Below are positions 37,069-48,571 of a stretch of DNA of 64,000 bases, piece by piece. Location: positions 4,838,501 to 4,902,500 of the forward strand of contig OX419761.1 of assembly GCA_948567375.1 (NCBI GenBank). The letters are read 5' to 3'. Source of the stretch: Lunularia cruciata. Lineage: Eukaryota; Streptophyta; Marchantiopsida; Lunulariales; Lunulariaceae. The translations under genes and the position numbers were made by a program. The notes below the pieces were generated by a model, which had not been told where the DNA came from, searched no databases, and saw nothing but the letters and a program-made list of their open reading frames with translations. The first letter of the stretch is position 1, and every line of letters begins with the position of its first letter.

Positions 37069-38081
37069 AAAAAAAGGCAACCACGCAGAACACATGAAAG
37101 GATGGGAAGACCCCATCAAGGGAGAGAAAAAAAGGTAAAATGGGGCTAGGCCCAATAGTATTGATACGAGAAATCTGCCCTTCTACAAACTATTGGAGCA
37201 TCGAAAGGAGCATCACCTAGTGTGATTGCTCTCCTATGGATTGCACCAGCCAATGCTCTTTGTAGAGCGATGGACACGCGTTATCTAAAGTATGCTACAA
37301 AGTATGAGAGCGAGAGTGGTACCCTTTGACGTCTAATATGATAAGCTCTCGTGCACTCTTTGACAAATGTGTCGAACACCGTGTCCATTGCTCCATATAA
37401 CTCCAAGGCTAGAGGAACAAAGAGGTGACCTTGCTACATACCCCTGTACTTGGAGACTTTGCATGTTGTTGCTCCGCTCGCCGCTCATCCAAGAGGATGA
37501 ATAATCACTCTCGCCATAACTGCATCACATGTAGGGTTTTGTAACCACAACATCCGCCATTGTCACCTGATCATCTCAAACCAAGTAAAAGTTTCCTCTG
37601 ATATGTGTCATTTGCAAAGCATGCAAATGCTCCCTCCAAGCATGGTATCCACTCTCTCTTGCCATAGCAAACACTATATCCTTGATGGCATCATGGATAA
37701 CTATTCTTTGTCCTCCAAAAGGACATCGTGTCACATGGACTACTGCTGCATCTAGTGTAGAACCACACTCACAAGTGAGTAACAAAGATGTAGACAGGTG
37801 GACCAAACCTAGGTGGAACCTCATCATTGTAGAGAAGGTGGTTGGTGCAAGTCAAAATGCCCTAATGCATGGTTGGTCTAGGATCCAAGAGCCTACATCC
37901 TTTGCAAAAGCAAGAGCAAAGATGTGCTCTAGTGGCCCGAGGAAAGTATGAGTCAACTAAGAGAGAATGTAGTGTATGATAACATTGCAAACCTCTGGTC
38001 TAATCTGATGGTAGTGAAGCAAAGGATGGAAGGTCCATCCGTGCCCATGGAGATAGACCATCTCTCATCTTCCGCAATAAT
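37069..38081 (-). pseudogene. LINE 3' part: C-terminal zinc-knuckle-like region and 3' tail
   Basis: On the minus strand a frame near 37576-37827 carries C-E-C-G-S-T-L-D, then H-V-T-R-C-P-F-G-G and H-D-A-I-K-D. This pattern (CxCG, HxxxC, GGxR, HDxIRD) is typical downstream of the reverse transcriptase in certain plant and algal LINE-like elements. The 3' region runs to 37069 and ends in GGTTGCCTTTTTTT. The matching reverse transcriptase lies at 41701-42540; copy A of a gypsy element now separates the two parts. Confidence 0.65.
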
Positions 38082-38492
38082 TGTAAGAGACCGAATCCGA
38101 GGAGAGAAATAGGAGAATGGAAACTCACATTGGGACACTTGAATGAGGGAAAACTCCGAATGCCTAGCATGAGATTTGGCTTTGGTATTTATAGGTAGCA
38201 TACAAGGCCACTGAGAAGCTTCTCAAGAAGCTTCCTTGAGCCGCTTTCTTAGAGTGCAAGCCAAGTTAACTAAGAAGCTTCTCAAGAAGCTTCCTTCTAG
38301 AAGCCGCCTACTTGGCGTGCAAGCTAAGCTAGTTAGAAGCTTCTAGAAGCTACTTGCTTGGAGCACAAGTTAACTAGTTGGGAAGCTTCCCAAGAAGCTT
38401 CCTAGATGCTTTTGGAATATTCTAGGCTAATTTGGCTTATTCTCTACTTTGTTAGCCTTACTAACTATGTCGCTAAACTCCATATTGTTACA
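38082..38492 (-). repeat. 3' LTR of gypsy copy A
   Basis: 411 bp from TGTAAGAGACC to TTGTTACA, homologous to the copy B LTRs. A TATAAATA box (minus strand, 38093-38086 in LTR numbering equivalent: 38193-38186) follows many GAAGCTTC modules, including a perfect heat-shock element GAAgcTTCtaGAA at 38336-38348. The polypurine tract lies at 38493-38506. Confidence 0.88.
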
Positions 38493-39068
38493 TATTCTCC
38501 CACCGCTAGTTGGTGACATACTCGTCGCCATTGAAGCTTCAAACTCCTAGGTGGCCATTTGTGCATTTTGGAGGTGAGAAAGAAGTTCCCATGTGGCATC
38601 ATGAAGGGGGGTACCCTTTCCAAAGGACCTTGTACTCTATATAGTGGCGGCGTCCTCGTTGGATGTGGCAACGTGCAAAGATACGATCAAATTCACACTC
38701 CTCATGATCATTGATAGAGATAGGAGGAGGAGGAGGTTTGACTCAAGAGGAGAGAGAAGAGGGGTTAGGAACAAAGGGTTTCAACTTGGAAACATGAAAG
38801 ACAAGATGGATGTGCATATGACAAGGCAAGGCAAGTCGATAAGCAACAGGAGAGACAATTTGGGTGACATCAAAAGGTCCTATCTAATTAAAGGCAAGTT
38901 TACAAACTTGGGTATCAAGTGAGAGAGTTATATTACTAGAGGATAACATAAATTTATCACCAACTTCAAAGGTGAGATCATGACGATGATGGTAAGCATA
39001 TTGTTTTTGACAATTTTGAGCAACAAGGAGGTGAGATTTGGCTTGTTGGAGAGATTTGGAGATGGTGG

Positions 39069-39597
39069 TCAAGAAGGTTGAAGTATGGGGGACTTGAGAT
39101 GGAGGAGTAGCAAGAAGAGAATATGGGACAAGTGGATCTTGGTCAAAATTGAGAAAGAAAGGAGAGAATGCGATGCTTGCCTATTTAGAATTATTGTATG
39201 CAAACTTTGTAGCTGCAAGACATTGATCCCAATTGGTATGGTGAATGTTGACAAAGGCACAAAGCATATCTTCCAAGGTGCGATTTGCACGTTCAGTTTG
39301 TCCATCAGTTTGAGGATGATAGGCTGTGGACAAAGCAAGCTTGGTGCCAAGTAACTAGAAGAGTGCTTGCCAAAACTTTCCAGTGAAGCAAGGATCACAG
39401 TCGGAGATGAGTACATGTGGCATTCCATGATGTTTGAAGACATTATCAAAGTAGAGTTGTATCAACAAGGTTGGAGCATCCACAATATCAACCGTTGGTG
39501 CTAAATGGATTTTCTTACTAAGCTTATCCACAAACACCACAATTGTTGTGTGACCTTGTTGTGTCTTGGGTAAGAAGATTATGAGATCTAAGCTCAC
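39069..39597 (-). pseudogene. Integrase core of gypsy copy A
   Basis: Two overlapping frames (39355-39597 and 39069-39449) together cover the DDE core. They carry F-V-D-K-L-S-K (first Asp), L-I-S-D-C-D-P (second Asp), and degraded sequence where the D-G-Q-x-E glutamate motif should be. At least one frameshift separates the pieces. Confidence 0.75.
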
Positions 39598-39963
39598 ATG
39601 TTCCTAATGAGTAGCTAGAATGGGAAGTGGCTGAAGGAGTCCACTTGGCTTTTTGTTACTGGCCTTGTTACGTTAACAACTCTCACATGATTGGACAAAG
39701 TCCCGAACGTCTTGTGTCATGTTGGGCCACCACCAATGGCATTGGAGGGTGCCTAAGGTCTTGTCCACTCCCATGTGACCAGCTATTGGTAAAGCATGGG
39801 CTTCTTGAAGGCGCACAAGTCAAAGATCACCTTTGGCTGGAACATAGATCTGGTCCGCATGGAATAGAAGGCCTTCCTTGAAAGAGAAGGTGTTGTACTC
39901 CTTGTTGCATGTTTTTAGATGACCATGTACCATTTGGAAGAAGGAGTCTTGTTGTAGAGCTGA

Positions 39964-40452
39964 TCAAAACTCGTTATGGACCTTGAAGTCAATTGACACC
40001 ATCGTAATTGCCGCCGTGATGAGAGGAAGAGCCTTCAAATCAGGTAGTGGTGATAGAGCATCAAGGATGATGTGGAACCAACTTGGTTTGTACTCAATTT
40101 TGATGTCAAACAATTGGAGTTGCTCTTCACATCGATGATGTTGACTTTTCATGTGCTCCAAGTGTAGGGTCTGCAACAATGTCTTGTGATCAGTTTGCAT
40201 GATCACTTGTTTCCCCAAGAAATAATGCATCCATACCTTAGTGCCATATACCATTGCAAGTTGTTCCCAATCTTGAGCAGAATAATTTCTTTCAACTGTA
40301 TTTAGTTGGCAAGACACAAAGGCAATGGGATGTAGTCCATCTGGGAATTCTTGTTGCAACACAACTCCAATTGCATAGTTAGAAGCATCAAAATCAACCA
40401 CACAAGGTAGTTGAGGATCATATGGTTGAAGAATGGGTCTTGAAGACACCAT
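39964..40452 (-). pseudogene. RNase H and linker of gypsy copy A
   Basis: Shows V-D-F-D-A-S-N, N-Y-S-A-Q-D-W-E-Q-L-A and M-Q-T-D-H-K, which supply the acidic residues of the Ty3/gypsy RNase H domain, followed by the connection to the integrase zinc finger. It is separated from the reverse transcriptase by a stop. Confidence 0.8.
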
Positions 40453-40494
40453 ATGCTTTAACTTTTGGAATTTTTCTTCATGCTTGGTGGTCCA

Positions 40495-41082
40495 CTAGAA
40501 GCTCAAGTTCTTTCCTAAGAGGTCAGTCAATGGTGTAGCCACATGAGCATAATAGTGGATGAACCGTCGGTAAAAGCTGGCCAATCCATTGAATGCTCGT
40601 ACTTTTGTAGCATCCTTTGGGATAGGCCAATCAGTAATGGCCTTGATCTTCTCTTCTTCCATCTTGATCCCCTCTGATGAGATCTTATGACCCAAGAAGG
40701 TAACCCCCTTCTGCCAAAAGGCACACTTTGACTTCTTGTAGTAAAATTTCCATTGTCGTAGTTGTCTTAGGACTTCTCGCACATGATTCACGTGTTCTAC
40801 CTCTGTCTTGTTTTGGAATGAGATATCATCCAAGAACACCACCATGGATCGATCCAATAGTCCATCTAACACCCAATGCATCTGATCTATGAAGATTGTT
40901 GGAGCATTAGTGAGTCCAAAAGGTAGAACTCTCCACTCAAAATGCCCATACCTTGTGCAAAAGGCAGTCTTTTGCACATCCTCTCTATCAATAGGAATTT
41001 GCCAATAGCCGCTACAAAGATCCAACTTGGAAAAGTAACATGCTCCACTTAGTTGATCAAGCAAGTCATTGATCTGAGGCAA
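40495..41082 (-). pseudogene. Reverse transcriptase of gypsy copy A
   Basis: The frame includes S-K-L-D-L-C-S-G-Y (motif A aspartate), L-P-F-G-L-T-N-A-P (motif B) and V-F-L-D-D (motif C), then the thumb region with G-H-K-I-S-S-E-G. The upstream fingers (about 41100-41380) are in other frames because of indels, so the polyprotein is broken. Confidence 0.85.
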
Positions 41083-41700
41083 GGGTATGCATTCTTCACG
41101 GTTTGCTTATTGAGCCCACGATAATCAATACAAAAACAAAGTCATCCATCCTTCTTTGGAACAAATAGTATCGGTGCTCCCCAAGGAGAGGTATTATGTC
41201 GTATGAAGTCCTTCTCCAACAACTCTGTAAGTGTTGTTTGCAACTCCTCCAACTCCTTTGGTGAGAGCCGATAGATCGGTCTACTCACTAGAGTACTCCT
41301 TGGAAATAACTTGGATCTTGAAATGCATACCTCGATCAAAAGGTAATCCTTTTGGCATATCATCCAGAAACATGTCCGCAAACTCCTTAATTATCCGATC
41401 AACCATTGCTTGATGAGGCTCACGGCCCTTTGTAGATTGTTCTTGTGCAATCGGCTTGATCCACACCGCGAATACAGACTTATTTTCCTCCAAAGCTTGC
41501 CCTATGGTTGCTTTACTAACAAACCTCCCTTGTAGGGATTCATCTCCCTTCCAGGTTTGCTCTATGGCTACCTTCTTGACAAACTTCCCATCTTGGGACT
41601 GACTATTCTTAGGTGTCTTACTGAGAGGTGCCAGACAACCTAATTGGAAATTCCTACCTTGGTATTGTACTTGAATTTAGCGTCTGGTCTAATCAAAATG

Positions 41701-42540
41701 TGCACTCAAATATGGTCTGATGATATCACCAAAGACTCTCATAATCTTCTTGTCAAAAGCTCTCAATCATTATAGGAAGGTAAAGGAAGGAAGAACTGTG
41801 TTGAGAATGTAAGTCAATTGATGGGCAAACTAGGGGAGAGTATACCAAATGCCACATATGGCTCTCCTAGTAGAGGAAGGTCATCCACATGGAAACTATT
41901 CTCTACAAGAATAGAATCTAAGAGCATGTGACAAAATCCTCATATCCTATTGGCACTCCTAAAATATGTAGTCCATTTGTAGATGTGACACACTCCTCTA
42001 GAAGCTTAAGGTGGGAAGGAATACCTAAAGGGGACCATGCTCTACGCTTTGACACCTTGACACTCAAGCCTACAGGATGTAGCTTGGTAGTCAAGTGATC
42101 AAAGGCCTGCCTAATCTGATCTACGGGGACCACAATGTGTGTATTGTCTGCCAAGGAGGGAAGCACACAACCTAGCATGGCCAAAGTAATAGATAAGAGA
42201 GTTCTAAAGTGAGCCATGACAGACAAAGGTCCCCCTAAAGGATGTCCTTGTCATGTACCAACAATTGACTCCAAGACAATGACTCCCTCTTGTGACCACC
42301 CATGTTGGTAGTAAAGGGAAGCAAGAGAGCCATAGAATGACCATACAAAAGGAATGAGACTTTCCAAGGATCCACATGCCTCCCTAAGCTCTCCAAAGAT
42401 GGATGCCCAAGAGATGTTGTTAAAAGTGATCTCAATATCCACTTGTAGAACAACCCACTCCGAATGGGTATCTAGAAGTGCCTTCATGCTTGAAGATATT
42501 GCCTCACAACCTCCAAGTGTAGCTACTCCAAACTAATGTG
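41701..42540 (-). pseudogene. LINE-type reverse transcriptase (5' part of the interrupted LINE)
   Basis: Minus-strand frames carry V-V-L-Q-V-D-I (motif A, Asp kept), L-I-P-F-V-W-S-F-Y-G-S, a Q-G-H-P-L-G-G motif B preceded by a TGA stop, and L-A-D-N-T-H-I-V at motif C, where the usual A-D-D reads A-D-N. V-D-Q-I-R-Q-A-F, L-G-V-P-I-G and the thumb follow to about 41700, where gypsy copy A begins. Stops and the altered motif C make it inactive. The remainder of the LINE resumes at 38081. Confidence 0.75.
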
Positions 42541-42641
42541 GCTAAGGTGCTATTGGAAGTGAGATTGTTGTTGAAGATCAATGGTACGGCTAACCAAGCA
42601 CAAAAAGATCCCTCCGATAGCAATTGGTCAAATGCCCCCAA

Positions 42642-43333
42642 TGTCCTATAGCACCTATTTATGCATGTATGTGCTTTTGTAATATTTAGTTTGGTATAAT
42701 AAGTACTTGAGAGATATTATTTATGTAAAGATAGAAGATGGTTCCACATTAGTCATGATTAGCTAAATTTAGTCAAGGTTAAGATAGATGATACCTTACT
42801 TTAGAGGAAGTGGAAAAGATGAGCATCATTATTTTGGATTCTAATGTGTTGACTTGGTATTATTCCTAGGTGTTTGGCTTTGAGGAAAGATTTGAGAATT
42901 CTTGGGTCCGCAAGCCTTTTTGTTTTGGATTCTTCTATAGTCCAAGCATAGTCCATGTGAATGAATCCTTGACTTAATGATTGGGTCAAGATAAGACCAC
43001 ATGCTTAGGAGAATATTTCCATGAGTATGGATATTCCTTTAGCTTTTTGACTTTATTTGAATTTTAGCCTAGTAACTTGAGTTACTCCAGTAATTAGTAA
43101 CTTTGGTGCATAACTATTTCACAAGTATATAAACTAGGGGTGAGGAGTTACTCATCATTACTTCATGTGCAACTATCTCTCTCATTGAGTTCTCTAGTGA
43201 GCAATTTCTTGAGTCTTGAGTGTTAGCCCTGGAGAAATATGATGGAATTAGGGTTCTTTGCCTTCTAAGTCCATGGTGTGCTACCATAATAGCCATTAGA
43301 GTTCATCTTGAGTGAGAGATAAGCTGGCTCACA
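42642..43333 (+). mobile_element. Solo LTR or LTR fragment, family E (copy 1)
   Basis: 692 bp, from TGTCCTATAGCACC to TGGCTCACA, matching in inverted orientation the 691-bp LTR at 61224-61914. A TATATAAA box lies at 43126-43133. No matching target duplication is seen here (CCCAA on the left, GTCTT on the right), so one end may be altered. Confidence 0.65.
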
Positions 43334-43730
43334 GTCTTCTCTATCATGAGAAATTGACTAGCCCTTGACACCTAACTAACTAAGCTAGGAATATCTCCCC
43401 TTGCTATTGTTGTAGCCACCTAAAAGAGCTTGATAAATCCATTAGAAGGATTATTTGCCTAAAATAAATATCTAAGATGCTCATCCTTAACAAACCTTAA
43501 CAAGCCTCTTGAGGAGAGGCAAGAGGTAGTGCACAATGCTTGTGCAAAAAGTGACCTATCAAGATATAAAAGCTACTTAGGCTTATAATCTAAGACCTCT
43601 AATGGTACTTCTTCTCTTGCCATAGGATATAGTGAGCATGGGAAGAGATAGTCTCATTAATGGGACTAGCCATGGACAAGGAGTGTAGTGCTCATGCTAC
43701 TCTACTAAACTCTCCTACTTGACCTAATGT
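43334..43730. other. Unassigned repeat-cluster sequence
   Basis: AT-rich sequence between two LTRs. No frame or motif was recognised; it is probably debris of an older element. Confidence 0.3.
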
Positions 43731-44467
43731 TGTAATACCAAGAGCTAGCCATATGATCTAGATGTGAAATTTGGTTTGGTAACATCTGGAATGATGTTAT
43801 ACATGATGGTCAAAATAGATCAGATAGAAGTATCACCAAAAGAGTATTTCTACTAATAGAGCAAAAACTGAAATAGACTTGAGAACCTTAGAACCAATAA
43901 CTAGACATTTGATTTAAAGGTGAGAATTGTTTTGGTAACATCTGGAAGGATGTTACACATGATAGACTAAAAAAATTAGAAAGAAGTATCACCAAAAGGG
44001 AACTTCTACTAATAGAGTAGGAACCAAAATATACCTAAAATCTTTAAAGGCAATTTTAGAGGCCTAAACTGATGAATTAGGCCTCAAAAATGTGCAAGCC
44101 CCCCCCCCCCCCCAAAGAAAGAAAGGTTGGCCTCCCCTCCCCCTAGTTTATCTCATCAAGAGCTTTCTAACGATACCTTACATGATTTTGAGACTCTTAC
44201 AAGAATATTCCCTAAAAGATTCCCTCCACTCAAAGCTTATTTGACCAACCAGATAGGACCTAGACTGACATGTCACCCATCCAAGTAAGTAATCCAAGGG
44301 TGGAGCTTGCTTACATGTCACCTATCTGTGTGTCTAATCCTATGGTAGAGCTTCCTTGGAGGAGATCCTCTTTGTCGATATAATAAAGAGAAGGTGCTCC
44401 TTTGGGGCACCGAATGTTGAGTGTGTAATCTGTGATGTCTCTCTTCACTTGTCCTCGGAGTATTACA
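43731..44467 (+). mobile_element. Solo LTR, family F (copy 1) with 5-bp TSD
   Basis: 737 bp from TGTAATACC to GTATTACA, flanked by the perfect 5-bp direct repeat AATGT (43726-43730 and 44468-44472). It contains an internal duplication of about 150 bp (GGTTTGGTAACATCTGGAA near 43772 and TGTTTTGGTAACATCTGGAA near 43930), a 15-base C tract at 44099-44113 and a TATAATAA at 44379-44386. Confidence 0.8.
44099..44113 (+). repeat. Homopolymer C15
   Basis: Fifteen consecutive C residues inside the solo LTR. The length is likely polymorphic or prone to sequencing error. Confidence 0.9.
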
Positions 44468-44769
44468 AATGTCCTACATATTTTAATTGAGTGGACTTTG
44501 TGGTATCTTGTGGTACAACTTGTCTCCTAAAACATGTAGCCTTAATTGACTCCTCTTGTAAGGTAACCCAATCCCCAACTCGGAGTCAATGAAATCTAGT
44601 AGTCACCTCTTTATGCCCCACACGTCCCCATCTAGCATAACAAAGGCACCATCAAGAGAGTAAGATGAATAAGAACCATGCTAACTCATCCAAGGGATCA
44701 CATGCCAAACAATCAAGTGGTAGGATAAAAACATATCTATCTAGCCTCATCATGGAATGTACAAGGTAG
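44468..44769. other. Spacer between the two family F solo LTRs
   Basis: No coding frame or internal retrotransposon domain was seen, in line with two independent solo LTRs. Confidence 0.4.
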
Positions 44770-45353
44770 TGTAACACCATTAGCTAGACATAACATCTAG
44801 AGGTAGAAATTGGCTTGGTTATATATTGAGTGATGTTATATATGATGGTCTAAATATATAAGATAGAGATGTTACCAAAATAGTACTTCCACTAATAGGG
44901 CAGAGGCCAAAAACACCTTGAAAACTTTAGAGTCAATTTCAAAAGCCTAAACGGATGAATTAGACCTAAAAAAATGAGATATTCTTCTCCATCTAGTAGA
45001 AAAGGCTCTGCCTTCTGTCCCCTTGATCATCTCATTGGTAGCTTTCCAATGGTACCTCATCCATGCAATTCTAAGCTTCCTACAAGAAGATTTTGCAAAT
45101 ATTCCCTTTGGTCAAACTTGTTCGACCAACCAAATAGGACAAGGATAATATATCACTAATCTGTACAACTAATCTAAGAGTGAAGCTTGCTGATATGTCA
45201 CCAATCCATGTATCTGATCCAAGGGTGGAGCTCCCTTTGAGTGTATTCTCTTTGATATATAATAAAGAGAATGTGCTCCTTTGAGGCATCAGGGTATTGA
45301 GAGATGAAACCTTATGTTTCTCTTGGAAATTCTCCCATCCTTGGAACATTACA
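44770..45353 (+). mobile_element. Solo LTR, family F (copy 2)
   Basis: 584 bp from TGTAACACC to CATTACA, flanked by GGTAG (44765-44769) and AGTAG (45354-45358), a 5-bp target duplication with one change. It aligns with the LTR at 43731-44467 but lacks that copy's internal duplication. A TATATAATAAAG box lies near 45256. Each copy has its own TSD, so they are two solo LTRs and not the two ends of one element. Confidence 0.75.
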
Positions 45354-45358
45354 AGTAG

Positions 45359-47160
45359 TCTATGGAATAGATATGGACATGGAATACTAATTTCAAATAA
45401 CTACATGATACGACCCGCCTGAGATGCTAACCATTTCCATGACTCAATTGGTATTCTTGGAATGGTCAATGAAGGGATAAAGAAAGTGTGTATAATCCCA
45501 AGTGTTATTGCTATTAATATGGTTTCTCACCTTACATGAACATCCCAAGTGGTCCAATCATAGTCCTTGTGCATCTTTCCCACATGAGCCTTTACTCCTT
45601 GTGAGGTAAAATATTGATGACACATTGTGCATGGTGTATCCCGAGCCACTTTGGGTGGTCCCACGTGGGGAAGTGTGGCCATAGTTAGCACAAGAATAAA
45701 AATTGTAACACATAATGCTCCTCTACATATCTCTCCATACCTGCAAAACCACAAGCTCTCACATCACAACTGACATGAGTAAATGTTACCTCTCTAAACC
45801 CTAAAAACTATAAACTCTCATAACTTTCAATTCCCACCTCACAGATTTTAAAACTAAGTTCCCATGGAACTGAAGCATGACTACCAAGAGATTACAAGTG
45901 AAAATTTTCAACACCATTCTCAATGTGAAGTAATCACCCTAAAAAAGCTAAAATTCTCATAACTTTCACTCAATAATCCATAGCCTTCAATCTAGGTACC
46001 ACTGGAACCAAAATTGAGAAATGAATAGAATTGACTATTTACTCATGGGATGTATGCAAGTGAGCTCTCCAAAACTGATAATATATTTTCACTTGTTGCC
46101 TCTCTTCTCTCTTCTCTCTTTTCTCTCTCTCTCTCTCTCTGCTACAATACCTTCCTGGACATGGACTAGGTAGGCATTGATCTCTAAGTTCCCAAGTTTT
46201 GAGTAGATGGGTCAATATATTAATATGGCATCCATGAAACAAGGATAAACTAGATATGGCTGAATGCACTAAGGTTCAATAATGATTGCTTACCCTCCAT
46301 TATTGGCCCTGAGAATATAAATAAAAGGAGCCTAACCTAGAAACATTTGAGTGTGTTAAGAACATGCTAAAACAAAGAGTCCACAAATGGTGAGGACATT
46401 AACTATAAGAACGTCTCTCACTCAAAGGCACTAAGAAATCAAGGTCCATGAGTGTGGATACATGTGATATAGTATACTTCTTCTTAATGAACATGTGCAT
46501 CCAACTAGTGGATACAAGATAGAATGATCGATGCATTATCACATTGAAATGAAGCCTACTACTTGATGTGAGAGAGAGAAGAGTCTAGTCATCAATGTTA
46601 TATTGACTCATGGTCCCATCCTTATCCTCACATTTTGATAACCGTGGATATTATAATTCTTTAGCAACTTATGAAGAGTGTAGTCCTTCTCTACTAAGCA
46701 TTGTCAAAAGTTTGAGAGTATACCATGCACAAGATACTATCATAAACATAGATAGAGTATTTGATACTATGTTTAGTTCTTCCATGGTAGACATTATGAT
46801 GCATGATGGAATTAGCATTGTAATACAATTCTACTATAAAAGAAATGCTATGGACTGAACTTATATGAATTGATCTCTAAAAACCCATAACTTCAAAAAA
46901 TTAGTTATGAGAAGATCAATCTAAGGAAATTGTACAAAAAGCCCCAATACACATTGAAACTCATGAAATGTGTTGTGTTTGACTTGTTAATAGTTATTAG
47001 TGATTTGATTGTTGAAGACAATGACAATCAAAAGCAAACATGACTGATGAAACCGAGCTTAGTTGGTCTAGAAGAGGGTCTTGGGATCTAAGGGTGAATT
47101 GGTGGGTCTAGAAGCAAATCCACAATGCCAAGGGTGATATCCATATCAAATGCTAAATTT
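45359..47160. other. Repeat-cluster sequence, unassigned, with (CT)n microsatellite
   Basis: AT-rich with a CT-rich tract at 46101-46140, pure (CT)n from 46122. A minus-strand 75-codon frame at 45527-45754 has a loose C-x2-C...H-x4-H pattern, but this is too weak to call a zinc finger. The right part probably includes the leader of the copia fragment that starts near 47161; no LTR could be delimited. Confidence 0.35.
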
Positions 47161-47357
47161 TCAATGGAGAAGTTTGATGGAAAAAAGAATTTTGGACTTT
47201 GGCAAATGAAAGTGAAGGACCTTCTTATCTAGCAAGGGCTACATAGAGCACTAAGAAAAAGACATGAGGATAAAAGTGATGAGGAGGGGGAAGATGAAGA
47301 CCTTAGAGCTATTAGTATTTTGTTGAACCTTGCTAATGAAGTGCTATACAATGTTAT
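47161..47357 (+). pseudogene. Ty1/copia gag, N-terminal fragment
   Basis: The plus strand carries K-F-D-G-K, F-G-L-W-Q-M-K-V-K-D-L-L, Q-G-L-H-R-A-L and L-A-N-E-V-L-Y-N-V, typical of the plant copia Gag N-terminus, with one stop. It breaks at 47357 at the LTR of gypsy copy C, and the rest resumes at 58615. Removing copy C and one target-site copy leaves the reading frame continuous across the junction. Confidence 0.8.
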
Positions 47358-47786
47358 TGTAAATGATCAAGACCAAGGAGAGAAATAGGAGAATGGAAGA
47401 TCATATTAGGACACTCAAGTGTTGGAAACTCTAACTGCCTAACATGAACTTTGGCTTTGGTATTTATAGTGAGCATAAAAGGCTCTTGAGAAGCTTCTCA
47501 AGAAGTTTCCTTGAGCTGCTTTCTTTGAGTGCAAGCCAAGTTAATCGGGAAGCTTCTCAAGGAGTTTATTTCTAGAAACCACCAATTTGGCGTGCAAGCT
47601 AAGCTAGTCGGGAAACTTCCCAAGAAACTTCCTCCTAGAAGTTGCCACTTGGCATGCACATTACCCAATACTTGGGAGGGTATCAAGTAGCTTCTTAGAT
47701 ACTTCTAGAATATTTGAGGCTAATTTGGCCTATTTGCTACTTTGTTAGCCTTGATTAACTTTGTCGCTAAACTCCATATTGTTACA
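47358..47786 (-). repeat. 3' LTR of gypsy copy C
   Basis: 429 bp from TGTAAATGATC to TTGTTACA, with TATAAATA on the minus strand at 47468-47461 and several GAAGCTTC modules, many now imperfect. The polypurine tract remnant is at 47787-47800. Confidence 0.85.
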
Positions 47787-47899
47787 TATTTCCTCATCGC
47801 TAGTTGATGATGTCCTCATCACCATTGAAGCTTTAAACTCTTGGATGGCCATTTGTGCATTTTGTAGATGAGAAAGAGGCTCCCAAGTGGCATCATAAA

Positions 47900-48322
47900 T
47901 GTAAAAGACCAAAACCGAGGAGAGAAATAGGAGAATGGAAACTCACATTGGGACACTTGAATGAGGGAAAACTCCAAGTGCCTAGCATGAGCTTCGGCTT
48001 TGGTATTTATAGGTAGCATACAAGACCCATGAAGCTTCTCAAGAAGCTTCCTTGAGCCACTTTCTTGGAGTGCAAGCCAAGTTAACCAGGAAGCTTCTCA
48101 AGAAGCTTCCTTCTAGAAGCTTCCTACTTGGAGTGCAAGCTAAGCTAGTTAGAAGCTTCCCGAAGCTTCCTTCTAGAAGCTACCTACTTAGGGCATAAGT
48201 TAACTAGTTGGGAAGCTTCCCAAGAAGCTTCTTAGATACTTCTAGAATATTGTAGGCTATTTTTTCTTATTCTCTACTTTGTAAGCCCGACTAACTTTGT
48301 CTCTAAACTCCATATTGTTACA
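47900..48322 (-). repeat. 3' LTR of gypsy copy B
   Basis: 423 bp, TGTAAAAGACC to TTGTTACA (plus-strand reading). The minus-strand TATAAATA is at 48011-48004. Upstream in U3 is a perfect four-module heat-shock element, GAAgcTTCccGAAgcTTC, at 48152-48169, followed by TTCtaGAA at 48171-48178. Confidence 0.93.
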
Positions 48323-48336
48323 TATTCCCCCGCCGC
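48323..48336 (-). promoter_or_regulatory. Polypurine tract of copy B
   Basis: In element sense GCGGCGGGGGAATA directly precedes the 3' LTR start TGTAACA. Its position and purine run fit the plus-strand primer. Confidence 0.85.
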
Positions 48337-48351
48337 TAGTTGGTGACGTCC

Positions 48352-48570
48352 TCATCGCCAATGAAGCTTTGAATTCCTTGATGGCCATCTGTGCATTTTG
48401 GAGGTGGGAAAGAGGTTCCCATGTAGCATCATGAAGGGGATACCCTTTCCAAAGGACCTTGTACTCTGTATGTTGGCGACGGCCTCGTTGAATATGACGA
48501 CGTGCAAGGATACGATCAACTTCGTACTCCTCATGATCATGGATAGGGACAGGCAGAGGAGGAGGTTGGA
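48352..48570 (-). pseudogene. Chromodomain of gypsy copy B integrase
   Basis: In element sense it shows Y-E-V-D-R-I-L, then E-Y-K-V-L-W-K-G-Y and A-T-W-E-P-L-S-H-L, the chromodomain signature of chromoviruses. In related elements the domain guides integration by reading chromatin marks. A stop near 48572 separates it from the integrase C-terminus. Confidence 0.88.
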
Positions 48571-48571
48571 C

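Larger units (their letters stand above)
38082..41700 (-). mobile_element. Ty3/gypsy chromovirus copy A, truncated at its 5' side
   Basis: In element order (high to low coordinates) this holds a protease remnant, reverse transcriptase (about 41380-40495), RNase H (40452-39964), integrase (about 39860-39069), a chromodomain remnant (about 38740-38500), a polypurine tract and the 3' LTR. Similarity to copies B and C stops at about 41700, where LINE sequence resumes, so gag and the 5' LTR are deleted. The reverse transcriptase keeps its F-L-D-D motif, and the integrase keeps Asp in I-S-D-C-D-P, unlike copies B and C. Stops and frameshifts are numerous. Confidence 0.85.

Noticed and set aside
43731-45353. 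The two family F LTRs as the ends of a single short (TRIM-like) element
   Set aside because: Each LTR has its own matching flanking duplication, and the spacer shows no primer-binding site or polypurine tract.
45527-45754. C2H2 zinc-finger gene
   Set aside because: The spacing (C-x2-C-x11-H-x4-H) is loose, the frame is short, and it lies in repeat-rich DNA.
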